Of a stretch of 64,000 bases of DNA, positions 10,523 to 22,048 are shown piece after piece. Source of the stretch: Dactylonectria macrodidyma (taxonomy: Eukaryota > Ascomycota > Sordariomycetes > Hypocreales > Nectriaceae); NCBI GenBank assembly GCA_020744425.1, contig JAGMUV010000036.1, positions 485,211 to 549,210 on the forward strand. Reading direction: 5' to 3'. Numbering within the stretch: the stretch's first letter is position 1; each line of letters starts with the position of its first letter. The notes under the pieces were generated by a model. That model saw only the letters and a program-made list of their open reading frames with translations, was not told where the DNA came from and did no database searches. The position numbers and the translations under genes are program-made.

Positions 10523-11566
10523 ATGTCGTCGGATTCCACACGACCGATACGTTACTCGAGGCTGAGCACCTCTCGAAATGAGGTTCGTTTCTTGGAGATT
10601 GAGCCTGCCAACAACATCAACGACCAGGTTGACTGCCGTCTGGTGACGCTTTCGCTCAACGGGGATGTTGAGTTCATCGCCATCTCGTCGTTGCTTGGTG
10701 ACCCGACCCAGCAGGAGATAATCATGTTGAATCAATCACCCATTCCCGTCCCCGTCCATATATCCTTGGGATTAAAACATGCGCGCGCCGTCTTCTACCC
10801 TGCCGTTGGCAAGGCGAACCAGGAGAGTTTGGACAAGAAGAAGGAGACCCAGTCACCAGGATGGCTAAGGAGCTTACTCCGACACTTTGGCGGAACGGAG
10901 CATGAGGGCAAACCTAAGCTGCGGGTATGGATCGACTGTATCTGCATCAATGCCATGAATAGGAGAGAGAACGCCGAGAGCAACCTCATCAGGTACCACG
11001 TCTACCAGCAGGCAAAGATGGTAGTGGGATGGGTTGGTCTCAAGATACCCCAGACGGACATTGGTATCCAGCTCATCCAAGCATTCGACTACGCGATGCC
11101 CGAGACATGGCAAGAGCCCGGCGACAAAGAGACACATCCCGAGAACTATTCGCCGCATCACAAATGGGCAATACCTATCACTCACTTATTCAACCCTCAA
11201 GCCGACGCCGCCATTGGCACTGCTGACTTCCTGAACCGCGATTTCTTCCAACGGTGCTGGATCCTCGAAGAGATGGCCATGGCGCGGGTACCAACTTTCC
11301 TCATTGGTGATGCCATAGTGTCTTGGAAGCAGCTGCTACGGCTGAATCTTGCGATGGAGGAGTTCAAGGACCACGAGTCAAACGTCTGCCCGGCTTCCAC
11401 GCGGCCAATGATCCACGAGTTTCCCCTTGGCACAATTCACGCGCTGTTGGATCAGTTCAAGAAGAGGAAAGGGATGGCCAAGATAGAATCACTGAATAGC
11501 AATTCCGTGTCAGGAAGCATCACGAGCGTTGACTCAATGGGCGTGGAGGAGGAGAGGAGTATCTGA
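10523..11566 (+). CDS. HET-domain protein
   Basis: HET domains are found in fungal heterokaryon-incompatibility and immune-like receptors and trigger cell death on activation. The first part runs IRYSRLS..., then FIAISSLLGDP, then the core LRVWIDCICINAMNRRENAE, then YHVYQQAKMVVGWVG, matching the canonical WIDAICINQ / Y..A..V.VWLG blocks. Later FFQRCWILEEMAMA matches the RVWVIQE block. The frame is open from 10466; ATG at 10523 (MSSDS) is chosen because the upstream 19 residues look non-conserved. The resulting 347 aa is short for HET proteins, which usually have long C-terminal regions. The protein ends in a Ser-rich tail, so it may be a compact or truncated member. A TIR-like or sensor domain was not seen. 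Confidence 0.85.
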   Translation: MSSDSTRPIRYSRLSTSRNEVRFLEIEPANNINDQVDCRLVTLSLNGDVEFIAISSLLGDPTQQEIIMLNQSPIPVPVHISLGLKHARAVFYPAVGKANQESLDKKKETQSPGWLRSLLRHFGGTEHEGKPKLRVWIDCICINAMNRRENAESNLIRYHVYQQAKMVVGWVGLKIPQTDIGIQLIQAFDYAMPETWQEPGDKETHPENYSPHHKWAIPITHLFNPQADAAIGTADFLNRDFFQRCWILEEMAMARVPTFLIGDAIVSWKQLLRLNLAMEEFKDHESNVCPASTRPMIHEFPLGTIHALLDQFKKRKGMAKIESLNSNSVSGSITSVDSMGVEEERSI

Positions 11567-11877
11567 GCAATCCTTTTGATACGGTCTGATTTCCTTGTGT
11601 TGAGCATATATGCTTACCTATCTTCCACAGTATCAACCCATACTTGCGTTTGCAACAATTTAATTGAGTACCTTTTTTTTTTCATTGCATAAATCAATGT
11701 GTGTGCCTTGTGTGAGGAACGAAGAGACGGAAGGACCTTGCCTTAAGGAACTAAAGGACTATCAACGTACCGCCGACCCCCCTCCCCAGCTCCTCCCTTC
11801 AAAATCCCCGCTTCCCACCAAGTAAAGTAAAGCGCGTTCCCAGCCGGCCGCCGCTTCCTGATCCCCCTCTCTCATCA
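11567..11877. other. Intergenic; shared motif with 27.6 kb
   Basis: No gene. The stretch 11705-11757 (GAGGAACGAAGAGACG ... TTGCCTTAAGGAAC) resembles 27625-27685 (GAGGAACGTAGAGACG ... TTGCCTTGAGGAAC), pointing to a dispersed non-coding repeat. Confidence 0.45.
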
Positions 11878-12255
11878 TCACGTCACCAAACCCGGTCGTC
11901 TTGACTCTCCGGAATCGTCATCAAACCTGCACAACGCCTCCTGAACCGTCCTGTTGCTCAGTTTCTCCAACCTCGCCTGCGCAGCAGTCATTTCTTTGGG
12001 GACCCTGTTGCCCACCAGGTCTCTCTCTCCCGCACCTTGGACACGGGCATGATGCCGCCCATCCCCGGCAACGCGACAGCTGCCTCGCACTGTGATGGGA
12101 CGATGCCCCCGTCGACATATGTCGTCCGCGGCTCTCGTAGCTCCAACGCTACGCGCTCGAGCATCCTGCCCTGTCCCGGCTGGTGGCCCGAAGTGGACCG
12201 TCATCTCGGCCGAGATCCGATGCCCTGGGTACGAAGAGGGCTTTGAGCTGCTCAA
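11878..12255 (-). pseudogene. Probable Helitron/PIF1 helicase scrap
   Basis: The minus-strand frame starts with SSYPGHRISAEMTVHFGPPA. This closely parallels the segment KYPGYHLADDVTIHFGPPLG in the intact Helitron protein at about 36.6 kb, a motif between the helicase core motifs of fungal Helitron/PIF1 proteins. Downstream the similarity continues only weakly in another frame (ALPGMGGIMPVS), so the fragment is frameshifted. The remaining coding-looking residues are low in information. Only the first 20 residues carry the assignment. Confidence 0.5.
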
Positions 12256-13990
12256 TAGAGAGCGAGCTCATGCTGCTACCATTACTAGGGACAACCAAGT
12301 GAATGTACGTTCGTGTATTAAGCAAACGACGTGTTTTTTTTTCCTTGTTTTTTTTTCCTTGTTTTTTTTTTCCGGGACGAGTCTCGGGAATTGAAGGCTT
12401 GAGGAACCAAATTAATCTGTGTCAAGACTGAACTCCCAAGAATCTCTTGATTGATTGATTGATTGATTAAATCCTACACGGTTGTGGCCGCTTTTTATCT
12501 ACAGCTATGTCCAGCTAACAGGATCCGGCGAACAGCCGACACCTCCATCTGGTGGACACCCCACTTCCCGGGTTTCCCGTTTTGAACTTTATTTGCTATT
12601 TACAACCAAATTTGCATGCTTTCTGTTGGAGAATGTGTAATCTTCCGCCTGCTCTTCCTCGTTCCTTGAATTCTCATCTGTTGTTCCAAGAAACCTCTAA
12701 TTCGTGTCCTCGTATCGCGGCTCTGTCAGTGCCAAAGCACCATATCATACGGCCTTAATACCTACAGTCTCCCCCCAGCGATCGGCTTCGTCTGTGTGAT
12801 GGTCTCCCTCGTACCCCCAAGGCTCTTTATGGAAATTATCTTTTATATACTTCTAGTTTCGTTGCATCCTGCTGGGTTCCTATGTGGCAATGTATTCGTT
12901 CTGTGTGCGCAACCACTTGCGATGGTGACCATAGCTGGCATCAACCGCTTCGTGTAGTGCGATGCTCCGCTCGTTTCGAGATGTTGAATTACTGAGTATG
13001 AGAGCTCCGACCTTGTTGAATGGCGAAGGGGGACCAATCCTCCGCAACTGTCTTTTGGGGGGAGCGACAGTGGCAGGTCTGTCTGTGATCTGTAGTAATG
13101 TGTGGCATCGCTCGTAGCATGCCGGGTGTCTGGTGCTCCGCCACGCAGGAGGTTGATACCGTTATGTCGAAGATCTCGTCGTAGTGGGACGTCGCACACC
13201 TTGACGAGGGGATGGGCCGACCGGCAAAGGCCCATGAGGCTGTATATTTGTTTGGGTTACGGCGCTGCTGGAAATGTTTGGGCTTCGTCGTCGCACTACG
13301 CGGAATATGTCGTTGCTCAGCTAAGGTCGCTATCGTTGGCGGACGCGTGGTTTTCGCGGCGTGCTCTCAATATTTCGCGCTCTGATCCAACCCGCGACCG
13401 CAATCCGACCTCTGCGGAAATCGAAACACCGTGGGGGAAGATGTAGCGATACGTCGAGGCCATTACGGCTACGGGCGGGAGTGTTGTGTTCTTTATGTGG
13501 CTGTTGTTTCAAAAATTTCGTTCTCGCTGGTAGGATGATGATTATCAGAGGGGATGGAATGGTTGAGACAGCTTGGTGACGATGGAAGATCTTGTCTTTT
13601 CCCTCTGTCTAGGGGGAAGAAAGCTAGCTATTTATTGAGGGTGGACTAGGTTTGAAGTCTCTTTCTAGGTTCAAAGGAAAACACTATATCAGTCCGGCCC
13701 ATCCGGCCCTATGTACAGCTAGCCTTTCTATCGGTCTGTCTGACAATGATAAGAATCTCTTGAGTCAGCCGAGAAGAGTAGCCAAGGAAAGTCCCCCCGA
13801 CTTATCAGGTCTCCAGCCTACCCAGCCCAGAAAAACACCACGTAGAAGGACCCGATCGGCCAAGATGGCCGCGGACGAGCGCGCCAGTGCCGCCCGGGTG
13901 GAAGGCGCGTCCCCGGCCGGCCCCCCCTCCCCCTTTTCAGTAGTGCCCCTAGGCGGCTAACAGACGAATACCCCCTAGTAGGCCTGGTAT
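12256..13990. other. No gene recognised; homopolymer and tetranucleotide runs
   Basis: Contains T runs separated by CCTTG at 12332-12371, a GATT tetranucleotide tract near 12448-12468, and otherwise mixed sequence with overlapping short frames on both strands that match nothing known to me. The density of short frames reflects moderate GC content rather than coding evidence. Confidence 0.35.
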
Positions 13991-14197
13991 TATACGCCGC
14001 TGGCTGTAGCAGACGGCTCGTTCTATAGCTGGTCCGACGGCGAGCTCGTAACGCCGGACAAGCTGGCGGCGTGGCTCAAAGAGGATATCCTCTTACGGCA
14101 ACAGCTCGAACAGGAGCAGCTCGAGGCTGCGGTCCTGGCAGAGGCCGAAAGCCTAGCCGAAGCCCTAGAGGTCTCTGGCCGGGTCCGAACTCGCTAG
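13991..14197 (+). other. Coding-like remnant, unrecognised
   Basis: A 68-residue open stretch beginning YTPLAVADGSFYSWSDGELV and continuing with an Ala/Glu/Leu-rich helix to a stop at 14195-14197. No start codon lies in frame at its beginning. The residue pattern (SDGELVTPDKLAAWLKED) looks like a real protein fragment, possibly from a transposon-encoded gag-like protein, but I cannot name the family. Confidence 0.3.
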
Positions 14198-15374
14198 CGT
14201 AAGGAATGAGTGTTGCGGCGCTAGGCCCACCTAGTCACGGGTACCAGGAAGATATGGTCCCGGTCGAAGGTACCAACACCCGGGGCGTCTCCGTTCCTTG
14301 CCCCTGTGCCGTTGCGTCGTATTAATTTTGGATAGATGGAATCCTAGGAGGGGGTGTGGGCTATCCCTTAGGGTGCCGTAAGGCAACACTTGGGCTTGCT
14401 GACCCACACCACCCCTGCCGCGGCCGGGGTACGAGGGATTGACTTGGAGCGCGTTCAGAAACAACACCGCCCAATTCCTCATACAACGCGTTCTTTCCAT
14501 TCCCTATGGAGCCCCAGCCAAGCGGTCAACGCGTATGATGACAAGAGCTTCATTCGAGTTGACTATCACAGCCGCCGCGAGCAACCAGCTGATAATACGT
14601 GCCGGCCAAATGAAGATCCGGTCCCGGATCGCGGTTAGGACTTCAAGCCGATAGACTCACTAGCTCTGCGAGTGGAGATTGCGAACCTAGCACCATGTAC
14701 TCTTCTCGAACTTCATTCAAGCACTCAAGCTGCCCCATCCGTGGCTGCTGCGGGATGCCAATAACCGGATAAGGACGCGTATAAGTTTTAGCCGCGCGCT
14801 CCGTGCCGCATCATCTAACAAACCTCAAGGGCCAATAAAAGAATTTCAAATCTACCCCCTGCTTAAATCAAATCTACCCCTAGTACCTCCGTAAAAATCA
14901 TATCTACCCCCTTATCAAGTACCATTTGAAATTCAAATCTACCCCCCAGCATAAATCAAATCTTCCCCCTGTCAATCTTTGTGAAGTGGGGCAAAATAAA
15001 TCAATTCTACTAGAATTGATTTTGGTATGTAGTACTAGGTCTTTTAGAGGATTTAGGCTGACAACGGGGATCTTATATTCGTGAAGGAAAGGATTATCAT
15101 TATTCTGATGACGTGTCTTTTGCTTTGCCGCTCTCATCGTCGTCCCCGGCGTGGCCGACTTGCTCCTATTGGGTTGAGGGTGCACGGACCGAGAAGCGGT
15201 AGGTGGCGGTGGCTTTTCTATGACACCTCGCCACATTAAGCACCAGGCAGACAAGGAACGATTAAGCCCAACGGGCTGTGTCACATAAATACATAAATAC
15301 CATGAGCGGCGCAACTAGCTAAATTGGTCACCCTTTCTATTTTTTATCACCCGACAACCCTGTATCCTGACTAG
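14198..15374. other. No gene recognised
   Basis: Several overlapping short frames on both strands with no family match. Contains the pyrimidine-rich spaced repeat listed at 14847-14970. Confidence 0.35.
14847..14970 (+). repeat. Spaced AAATCTACCCCC repeats
   Basis: The motif AAATCTACCCC or a close variant (CATATCTACCCCC, AAATCTTCCCCC) occurs five times in about 120 bases, spaced 20-37 nt apart. It is often preceded by AATC or TTC. No protein frame explains it. Confidence 0.7.
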
Positions 15375-16019
15375 ATGATGTCCTATTCACCCCCTTCTTA
15401 TACACTTGTCCACCTGCTTGAGTCTGTTGAACCTGGAGGGTTTATCACAAACATCGACAAGCTTGCCGCTGCATATCGCTATAAACCTCCGTCCCCGAAG
15501 CCAACAATAAGCATAGCGGAGCTCTCTTGCTCTAGTCAGGATTACGGTAGCACCAATGATATATGCGATCAGCGTATCCGAACCAAGTTCTCGATTGACG
15601 ATCCCGATGCTTTTTTCGACGAGGCAGTTGGAATTAAATATACGAGGCTATGGATCGAAAAGGCTGCTGTTCGCGGTGATATGACCTACCTGATTACCGA
15701 AATCCAGGGTCTTGCCGATACTCACCCCATCCCAACAGCAGCCTAGGGACAAGTCGGAGATCAGGGCAATCTGCCAGTCAGCCCCGGTCTCAAATTATAT
15801 TCTCTGCAATGTCGAAAAGTTCAACACGAGTGGTTATCTAGCCGAGATATATCTAGAGACGCATCACTACCTAGCACACGCCAGTGGCTATGTCTAGATA
15901 GAGGACCGCGTGCCTTGTACGATGAATACGATGAAATGGAAGACGACACGATAAAGGTGGATTTATGCAAAGAGGTTGTCACACGTCAGGCGCAAGATTC
16001 ATCTGCTGAGGGATTTTAG
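15375..16019 (+). pseudogene. Broken conserved-looking gene, function unknown
   Basis: The first frame (15375-15746, 123 codons) looks like real protein: GGFITNIDKLAAAYRYKPP, then IRTKFSIDDPDAFFDEA, then MTYLITEIQGLADTHPIP. Coding character then jumps to a second frame (about 15750-15897, ...NVEKFNTSGYLAEIYLETHH) that hits an in-frame TAG at 15895-15897. It then jumps to a third frame (YDEYDEMEDDTIKVDLCKE...) that ends at about 16019. Two frame changes plus one stop indicate a recently inactivated gene of roughly 210 residues, since residue quality is high on both sides of each break. I do not recognise the family. No splice pair that repairs all breaks was found. Confidence 0.55.
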
Positions 16020-16999
16020 CCCATGACTATCGAAAGCTATACCCATCTGGATTATATAATAAGATTATGATTGTGTTGTCCTTGTTGCTTGCTACTCTAC
16101 TGCACCAAGGCCCTGTTACGATTCCTTCTGGGATGGACAGCTGCCGCTAGCATCCTCTTAAAGGACCCTTCCATCAAGCAGAAGGAAGAAATCAACAACC
16201 AAGTATTGATACACACATCAGGAACATCGCTACGTACACATAATAACGGTGAAGTAACTAAACGGTATAGGCTCCTCTATCCCATTGTCATAACTAACAT
16301 GCCTATTGTCGCTATCTACTCCCTGCTCGATAACACCGCCCCAAGAACCATAATAGGCTACGCCGTTTTTCCGTTTTCTACTCTATTTGGGATATGGTTC
16401 TTCTATAGTTCTCACTCAAGCATTGCATAGAGAAACGGGGCCCGTTTCCACTTCTCCTCCAATTTCCTTTATTACCTTTTGTCAGAAAGCTAGGGTGGCA
16501 CTTTGATGACTGGGTGTGTGATGTTCGTGTATTTTCCTTGTCCCCTAGAGCCCCTGCTGTGATAGTCTAGGTCAGCGCTGCCGCCAAGTCAAGTAAGTCA
16601 AGTTGGCCCCCCCAACTTGACTTGCTTGACTCCTCACGAGCCCCAACTTACTTGAACTTGACTTACTTGATTCAACTTGACAACTTGACCTAATGTAATA
16701 GTAAGAGTAGCTTTCTGACCCGAATTGACCCTACTTAAGCATCACCCGAGCTCGCCGCAGTCCTCGCAGCATTCTTTCCCGATGGGTTCCGCGAGGAGGT
16801 TGCCCAACCGTATGCCGCGAGTCCGGCTCCAATTCTCGAGGCATTGTAAGAACTCGAGGGTCTCCGGATGCATTGACTGACGCTTTGAGGTCATCGCGAG
16901 CTTCGAGAGACTAATGTTGCATCAGACAGGAAGGGTGCATTATGATATCAATAGAAGCTCTTGATTTCTATCTAACGGAGGGCTCGTAGCAGGCCTATT
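16020..16999. other. No gene recognised
   Basis: A 119-codon plus-strand frame at 16071-16430 has a hydrophobic, low-information composition and no family match. The CTTGACTT palindromic repeat lies at 16588-16690. Confidence 0.35.
16588..16690. repeat. CTTGACTT-rich inverted repeat
   Basis: Arms 16588-16606 (GTCAAGTAAGTCAAGTTGG) and 16612-16630 pair with one mismatch across a 5-nt C-rich loop. Downstream, 16641-16690 repeats the same words (CAACTTACTTGAACTTGAC, CTTGATTCAACTTGACAAC). It is a dispersed hairpin-forming repeat and not coding. Confidence 0.75.
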
Positions 17000-17310
17000 G
17001 CTCGGCGCGATCAGAGGTATACCAACGCTCGAAGTGGTCCTTGATGTCCCTCTTAGCATCTCGAATCCATTAGAGTTGGAAATCTGCATTCCACACATCT
17101 TCAAGATACGTCAGAGAGTACTCGGGATGTAGGATAATCGAGGCCGCAAATAAGGGCGAGTCAGCAAGCTTCGTATAGTAGGTATTGAGCTTGGACCAGG
17201 CGGCAGCGATGCCTTCCCTTTCGCTTACATCACGGGCGAAAGGGCGGGTGTATTCGTCTCGTATAGAGGTAGGTAGGTTGCGTAGGGCATCTTCGTTGAG
17301 ACTGTGTCCT
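17000..17310 (-). mobile_element. hAT transposase C-terminal fragment
   Basis: The minus-strand frame reads AAAWSKLNTYYTKLADSPLF, then AASIILHPEYSLTYLEDVW, then, after an in-frame stop, WIRDAKRDIKDHFERWYTS. This is the well-known hAT C-terminal region (W.KL..YY..TD..P.Y..A..LHP...W.Y...W) before the dimerisation motif. The fragment is cut by the LINE on its left end in protein terms (near 17310) and contains a stop near 17071, so it is dead. No terminal repeats were identified. Confidence 0.75.
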
Positions 17311-17329
17311 TCCTCGAACCGTCCAAGAA

Positions 17330-18340
17330 ATACTGGCGCCTCTTCGGCAGCCGACCAGCCCAAGCAATGCGACGTATGCGCCAATTGCCTCGGCCCGCAC
17401 AACGCAAAGTTCGCGCAGTGTCCAGCCGGCCCGAGGAAGGTGAATGGAATCTTTCGCTGGCTGACTAAAGAGCAAAGGGAGCATATACGGGAAGCGGGCA
17501 CCGAGACATACCGTCAGCGTAATGCAAACCCGCAACAACGCGAGCCTGCACAGGAAGACGGTGCCGGAGCGCTTGGACAACCAAGTCCTCGCGCACTGAG
17601 CCTAGCTGCATCCAGAGCTCCGTCATGCATCATGGTGGCCACCACGCCGGGCAGAGAGGAGATAGAGGAAGAACCGGAGCATCCAGGACCTGGCTCCCAA
17701 GGAAATGCCGCATCGTACTCATCACGCGTCCTCATAACCAGGAATAAACACTCTCGAGCGAGAGGAAATGCCAAGACCCTCCGGGTCTTCCAGTAGGCAG
17801 TTCCCGGGACCTCACCAAAACCCATCCGGCATACGATACTTACTCCCCAGTCGACGACTGGGACAGCATCAACACCCGACCCAGAGTCATGACATACGTC
17901 CGACGAAGTTCTCGACTCTTAATAGACCAGAAACGACCCTATCAGACCAGGGATATTTTATGGCTTATGGTGCACGGAACAACCATAGTCAACTTCTACC
18001 GTCAAAATGACGAACAAGATGTGCTCCAAACCTTGTTTCAATGGCCGGTCCCCGGTATTTGCCTTGTGGCAGGTGATTTCAATGCCAGACACACACCTGG
18101 CAGACGGGGCAGACTACAAACCGCGGCGGAGACATCGCATCCTTGGCCTCGGAAAACGACCTCTTCTTGCTGAATCCACCAGACATCGCTACCAATCCCC
18201 ATGGGAACACAATAGACCTCGCCTTTGCGAACATTCCACTGGCTGAAGCCACAGTCGAGGACCATTTGGCCACCAGCTCCGACCACTTCTTCCAGATCCG
18301 CTCCACATCGCCCTTGTTGAACGCTTCCTCGTATTGGCGG
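17330..18340 (+). pseudogene. LINE (Tad1-like) ORF1 tail and endonuclease remnants
   Basis: Frame 17185-17796 holds an ORF1-type cysteine knuckle (CDVCANCLGPHNAKFAQC) followed by a basic helix (FRWLTKEQREHIREAG). From 17889 the endonuclease of ORF2 appears in another frame: VMTYVRRSSRLLIDQKRPYQ, then LVAGDFNARHT, the catalytic GDFN motif. From 18143 the endonuclease end appears in a third frame: NPHGNTIDLAFANI and TVEDHLATSSDHF. The frames change at least twice, and no RT follows, so the copy is truncated and dead. It has the parts absent from the LINE at 0.9-2.3 kb, but the order and distance argue against one split element. Confidence 0.8.
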
Positions 18341-19223
18341 CTGCCTAGGCCTGGTCAGCCTCTATGCATCCACAATTGCAGCTTGATCCGAGCTCACTTA
18401 TCGCCACCCCTGTCCTGCCATAACTTGCATCGCTGCTATCGCCATGAGCAAAGTTGCAACGACACGTTGGCCGGTGAAAGCAGGGCGGCCTGGGACCGTC
18501 CTAGGTCACGAGCATATCACATGGCAGCCATCCCGCAAAGAAGGATGAGAACTTATGGGCCAACCCACTAGATGATAGTTGGAGTGACCCTTCAAGGAGA
18601 GGCCATAACAGTAGGTTGGCCGGCAGTCCTGGCGAAGAAGACAAAGTTCACCGAAAGTAGCGCAACCGATCACTCGTCACTGCGGATACTCGATGACTCA
18701 AATCTGATCATCCTTGAAGCCCCACTCACCTGCAGAAGGGAGGCAAGGGAGGTAACACAGCTCGTACTTAGGAAGGACCTATATAACCCTGGGTCGGATC
18801 ACTTCCGACCAGTTGGGGATGATCCTGTTGGTACCTTGTCGCTGCCGCTTCCGAAAGCAACCCGCCGTGCTAGTTGAGACACATCTTACTTCGTACGAAG
18901 TAGGATCCGCACGGACAAGGAGAGCCCCGTCACTCACCCCAAGCGCCGCGCGAATGTCATGCGGTCATGCCGCCCCCTTGTGCTAAAGCACCCAAGACCG
19001 CAACCTTGGTTAGCGGCGTTGGTGCGGTCCAGGTCACGAGGAGATGTCATTCCGAGGTGTGAGGATGTGCCGTCTTTCATCGTCTGTGCTAGATGCTCGA
19101 CTGTTCCGTATAACTCAGCCTCATCGACGATCTCGATTCTGACTGTGTTGGTGGGACCATACGTCAGACCGTAACCGCGTAACATTTGGTCTTAAGACCA
19201 ACTAGTCTACTCAACAGTCACGC
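18341..19223. other. No gene recognised
   Basis: Short frames on both strands (for example 18934-19185 minus, beginning GYGLTYGPTNTVRIEIVDEA, which looks mildly coding) without a family match. A 16-nt perfect palindrome TACTTCGTACGAAGTA sits at 18887-18902. Confidence 0.3.
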
Positions 19224-19856
19224 TTGACAGAGTCTCTCACTATGAATACAGAAACGGCCCTTCCCACGCCCCCGGTTCCATTCGCTCAATCACGACTCCA
19301 TCTAGGCGACTTCAACCACTGTAACGACACTCATAGCTACACTTTTTGTCTTTCCGGCTCCAAACACAATAATAGAAGTCCTCTCACCTCCCTTATTCTG
19401 CTTTCCATCACACAGCATAATCCTGACACCATGGAGATGAATCATCTTTTCGGGGATCTCCTCACCGACAATTGGGCCAAGTTTGCTACTATAGGGCATG
19501 GTTTCGACCACAACATCCGTCAACACCGTTACTACTGTACTAAGCGCACCAGTCGCTATGGGCTCAAAAAGGTGCACAAGCCGCCTCTGGAGCTCCCGAT
19601 CCAATCATAGGCGACACTCGAGGCCGAAGCTCCTAAAGCCAAAAACTATGGCTCTTTCTATGACGATCATGCTCCAACAGATCAGAGGGGAATGAAGCCT
19701 GGAGAAGCGACTGACAAGTTGCTCATTCCGGTAGAGTACATTGACTTGACGAAAGAGGGGAAAAGCTTGGACGCGGCTGTCAATGAATCGGTGACCCATT
19801 ATGTGAAGGTACTGCGGTTCTTGCCAGAAATTGGGCTGGTAGAGGTCTTTCGTTGA
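19224..19856 (+). pseudogene. Hypothetical gene interrupted by one stop
   Basis: One frame runs from 19224 to a TGA at 19854-19856 with a single TAG at 19608-19610. The first part contains NTETALPTPPVPFAQSRLHL and LFGDLLTDNWAKFATIGHGF; after the stop the frame continues with KAKNYGSFYDDHAPTDQRG and LLIPVEYIDLTKEGKSLDAA. The residues after the stop look at least as protein-like as those before it. It may be a gene with a nonsense mutation, or two exons with an intron I could not place. Family unknown. Confidence 0.35.
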
Positions 19857-22048
19857 GATGAGTGGGAGATGGGATTTGGGCAAGAGAATTTAACCTAAAG
19901 CTCTGGGTTCACAATAAGGAGAGAAGATTCCAGTATTGTTTCACAGCCATAAGAAATTTGAACATTAGCACGAATGATGTGGCATGCCGAGTAGCTTGTT
20001 GTGGTCCGCCTAGTGGCAAATAAGACACCAGTGCAGATAGGACTCAACCCTTGGTCAGTGGCGAACATAGTCTGCGTGCATTTTGCCTGACTTCTTGCTC
20101 CCAGCAGCTTACGTGATGAAACTTAAAGACGTGAAATCTAAAAAGCGCAGAGTGAATCTAACTGCCGACGGAAGTGCGCTCTTTTCGAAGAGGCTAGCAA
20201 AATCAAATGAGAAGATAGCATGTAACACGTATGTGCGAGGCGGTTCACAGGACGAGAGCCGCAGCAAAGATAGCAGCTGCGTAGCTACCGACACGCAGCA
20301 GCGAACCCAGGCGCGCCTTTGGTTGTGGAGGCTGTGACGCTGTTAACCAATGGAAAAGCCACCACTGCAGTAACAGAATGACTCATCTGCGGCAGCGGGA
20401 TTGCTGCCCCAAAGTTCGAGCTATTGTCACATACAGGACCCGAGTTCGAAACATCATTAGTCTCCGCTTAGACGTAACGCTTCTACAGGACTACAGCATG
20501 GGGTGAACTCTCCTTAGCGTTGATGTTTTGACAGAACAGACCAGACTCACGTTCTGCGAGTCGTATTTAAACGCAGTCCTTGGCTAGGATAAGTAAGGAT
20601 TGGGGCTATATCATTACTACATTGCAGAACCTAGTACTGTGTCTAGCTTGGATGTAGACCGAGGAATGCCTAGATGCTCGCCGCATCGCTATTCAGTAGG
20701 GTATACGCAGGGGCGAGTGAAGGTTTATTTAAGAACGCAGACGCTGCTGCCTCGACCACTGAAACCGCCGCGATGAATGACGACTACTGGGGAAAAAAAC
20801 ACTGGACTAACGAAATAAATCAAGGTGTGGACGACTCCAAGTGCTTTTAGCCGTTTCTACCCGTATCTAACATTCGTCGTGTTTATCTGACCGTGCCGCA
20901 GCACCAGTGGAGCTGTTCCATTTGAGTCAACAGGCAAGGCAGCCCTGGATCTAGGTCGAATTACGGGCTGAAGATGCACACAGCACGTGTAACATTTATT
21001 TTCTGAGAAGGCATAGAATTCTATAATGGGGCGAAGCATAAAAGGCATGAATCGCCTTGAGATCCCTATTTGATAGTTTATATCACAGTGGTCCATATCT
21101 ATCTTTACCTTTAACATTTATCTAGTAGGTGGTACCTCCTGCAGAGGGTGTGTCCTGTAGTAACATATGCTGGTTACATATTATATTGAAGTGTCAGGCC
21201 TTAATTCTAATAGCTGCTATAGGGCAGCTACTGAATAAAGTAGCCATCTAAGTTAGTGCCTTAGAGTTGTACATGGGATTTGAACTTATTGAAGATAAGT
21301 GGCTTTTGTAGTGTCCCCTCTTGAGTTGATAGTTGTTACCTTCCTTCATATTCAGCGTATGAAAAGTTATAAGAAAGCGCATCTCCTCCCCTACGTGGGT
21401 AGGAGAAATTCCCTGTGGTTGAGGGTCGCTCGGTCGGGTGACGGGCTGCTCTGATAAGGTCAAGGCGAACGAGGAACAATGGATGAGGATGAGGAAGGAG
21501 GAAAGGAGGAGAGGGGACAGGAAGGGGTTTAAGTACTCCAGACGGCTGGGGGACTGGTAGACCGACTCCAAGGCTCAGAGGGCGCAGCTGTTCAAGATGC
21601 TTGCGCAGCATGCCGACGGGCAGGAAGAAGACCAATAACCTTGGACGGCATTGAACAAGTAGTCTACCCATCTTACGCCTGCCCCAGCCAAAACTGTCAT
21701 ATACGGAATCAGATAGAACCATCTTGTTCGCGATGAATCCAACTCCCTGAGTGGGATTTGACTTGACACTTTTGATGCCCTTCTACCCCTGAATCCCATG
21801 TGAGGTCACTTGAACATGAAGATTGAACGTAGTCGGACAAATATGTCCTGCGTACGCAGTCTATCAATCAGTGATGTTGCACGAGCCAGGAAGTCGTAAG
21901 TTGCATAAGTATTTGCGAGCACCTAAATGGCAGTACTAGGAGAAAGCAAACTTGGTGAAGCAGTAAACTAAGGAAAGCAAAACACAGAGAAATACACAAT
22001 AACTGGCGAGACAGAAGTCGAAATCTCCCTCCTCTTAGCTGCACTCGT
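19857..22048. other. No gene recognised
   Basis: 2.2 kb of mixed sequence. Overlapping frames at 21248-21799 on the minus strand are low-complexity (Leu/Pro/Ser) and are probably not genes. No repeats with clear boundaries were seen. Confidence 0.35.

Noticed and set aside
12332..12468. T-runs and GATT repeats as a possible regulatory element
   Set aside because: Simple low-complexity tracts, and length errors in assembly are likely. Nothing else supports a function.
16071..16430. 119-codon hydrophobic frame as a membrane protein
   Set aside because: Low-information composition, no family match, and surrounded by eroded sequence.
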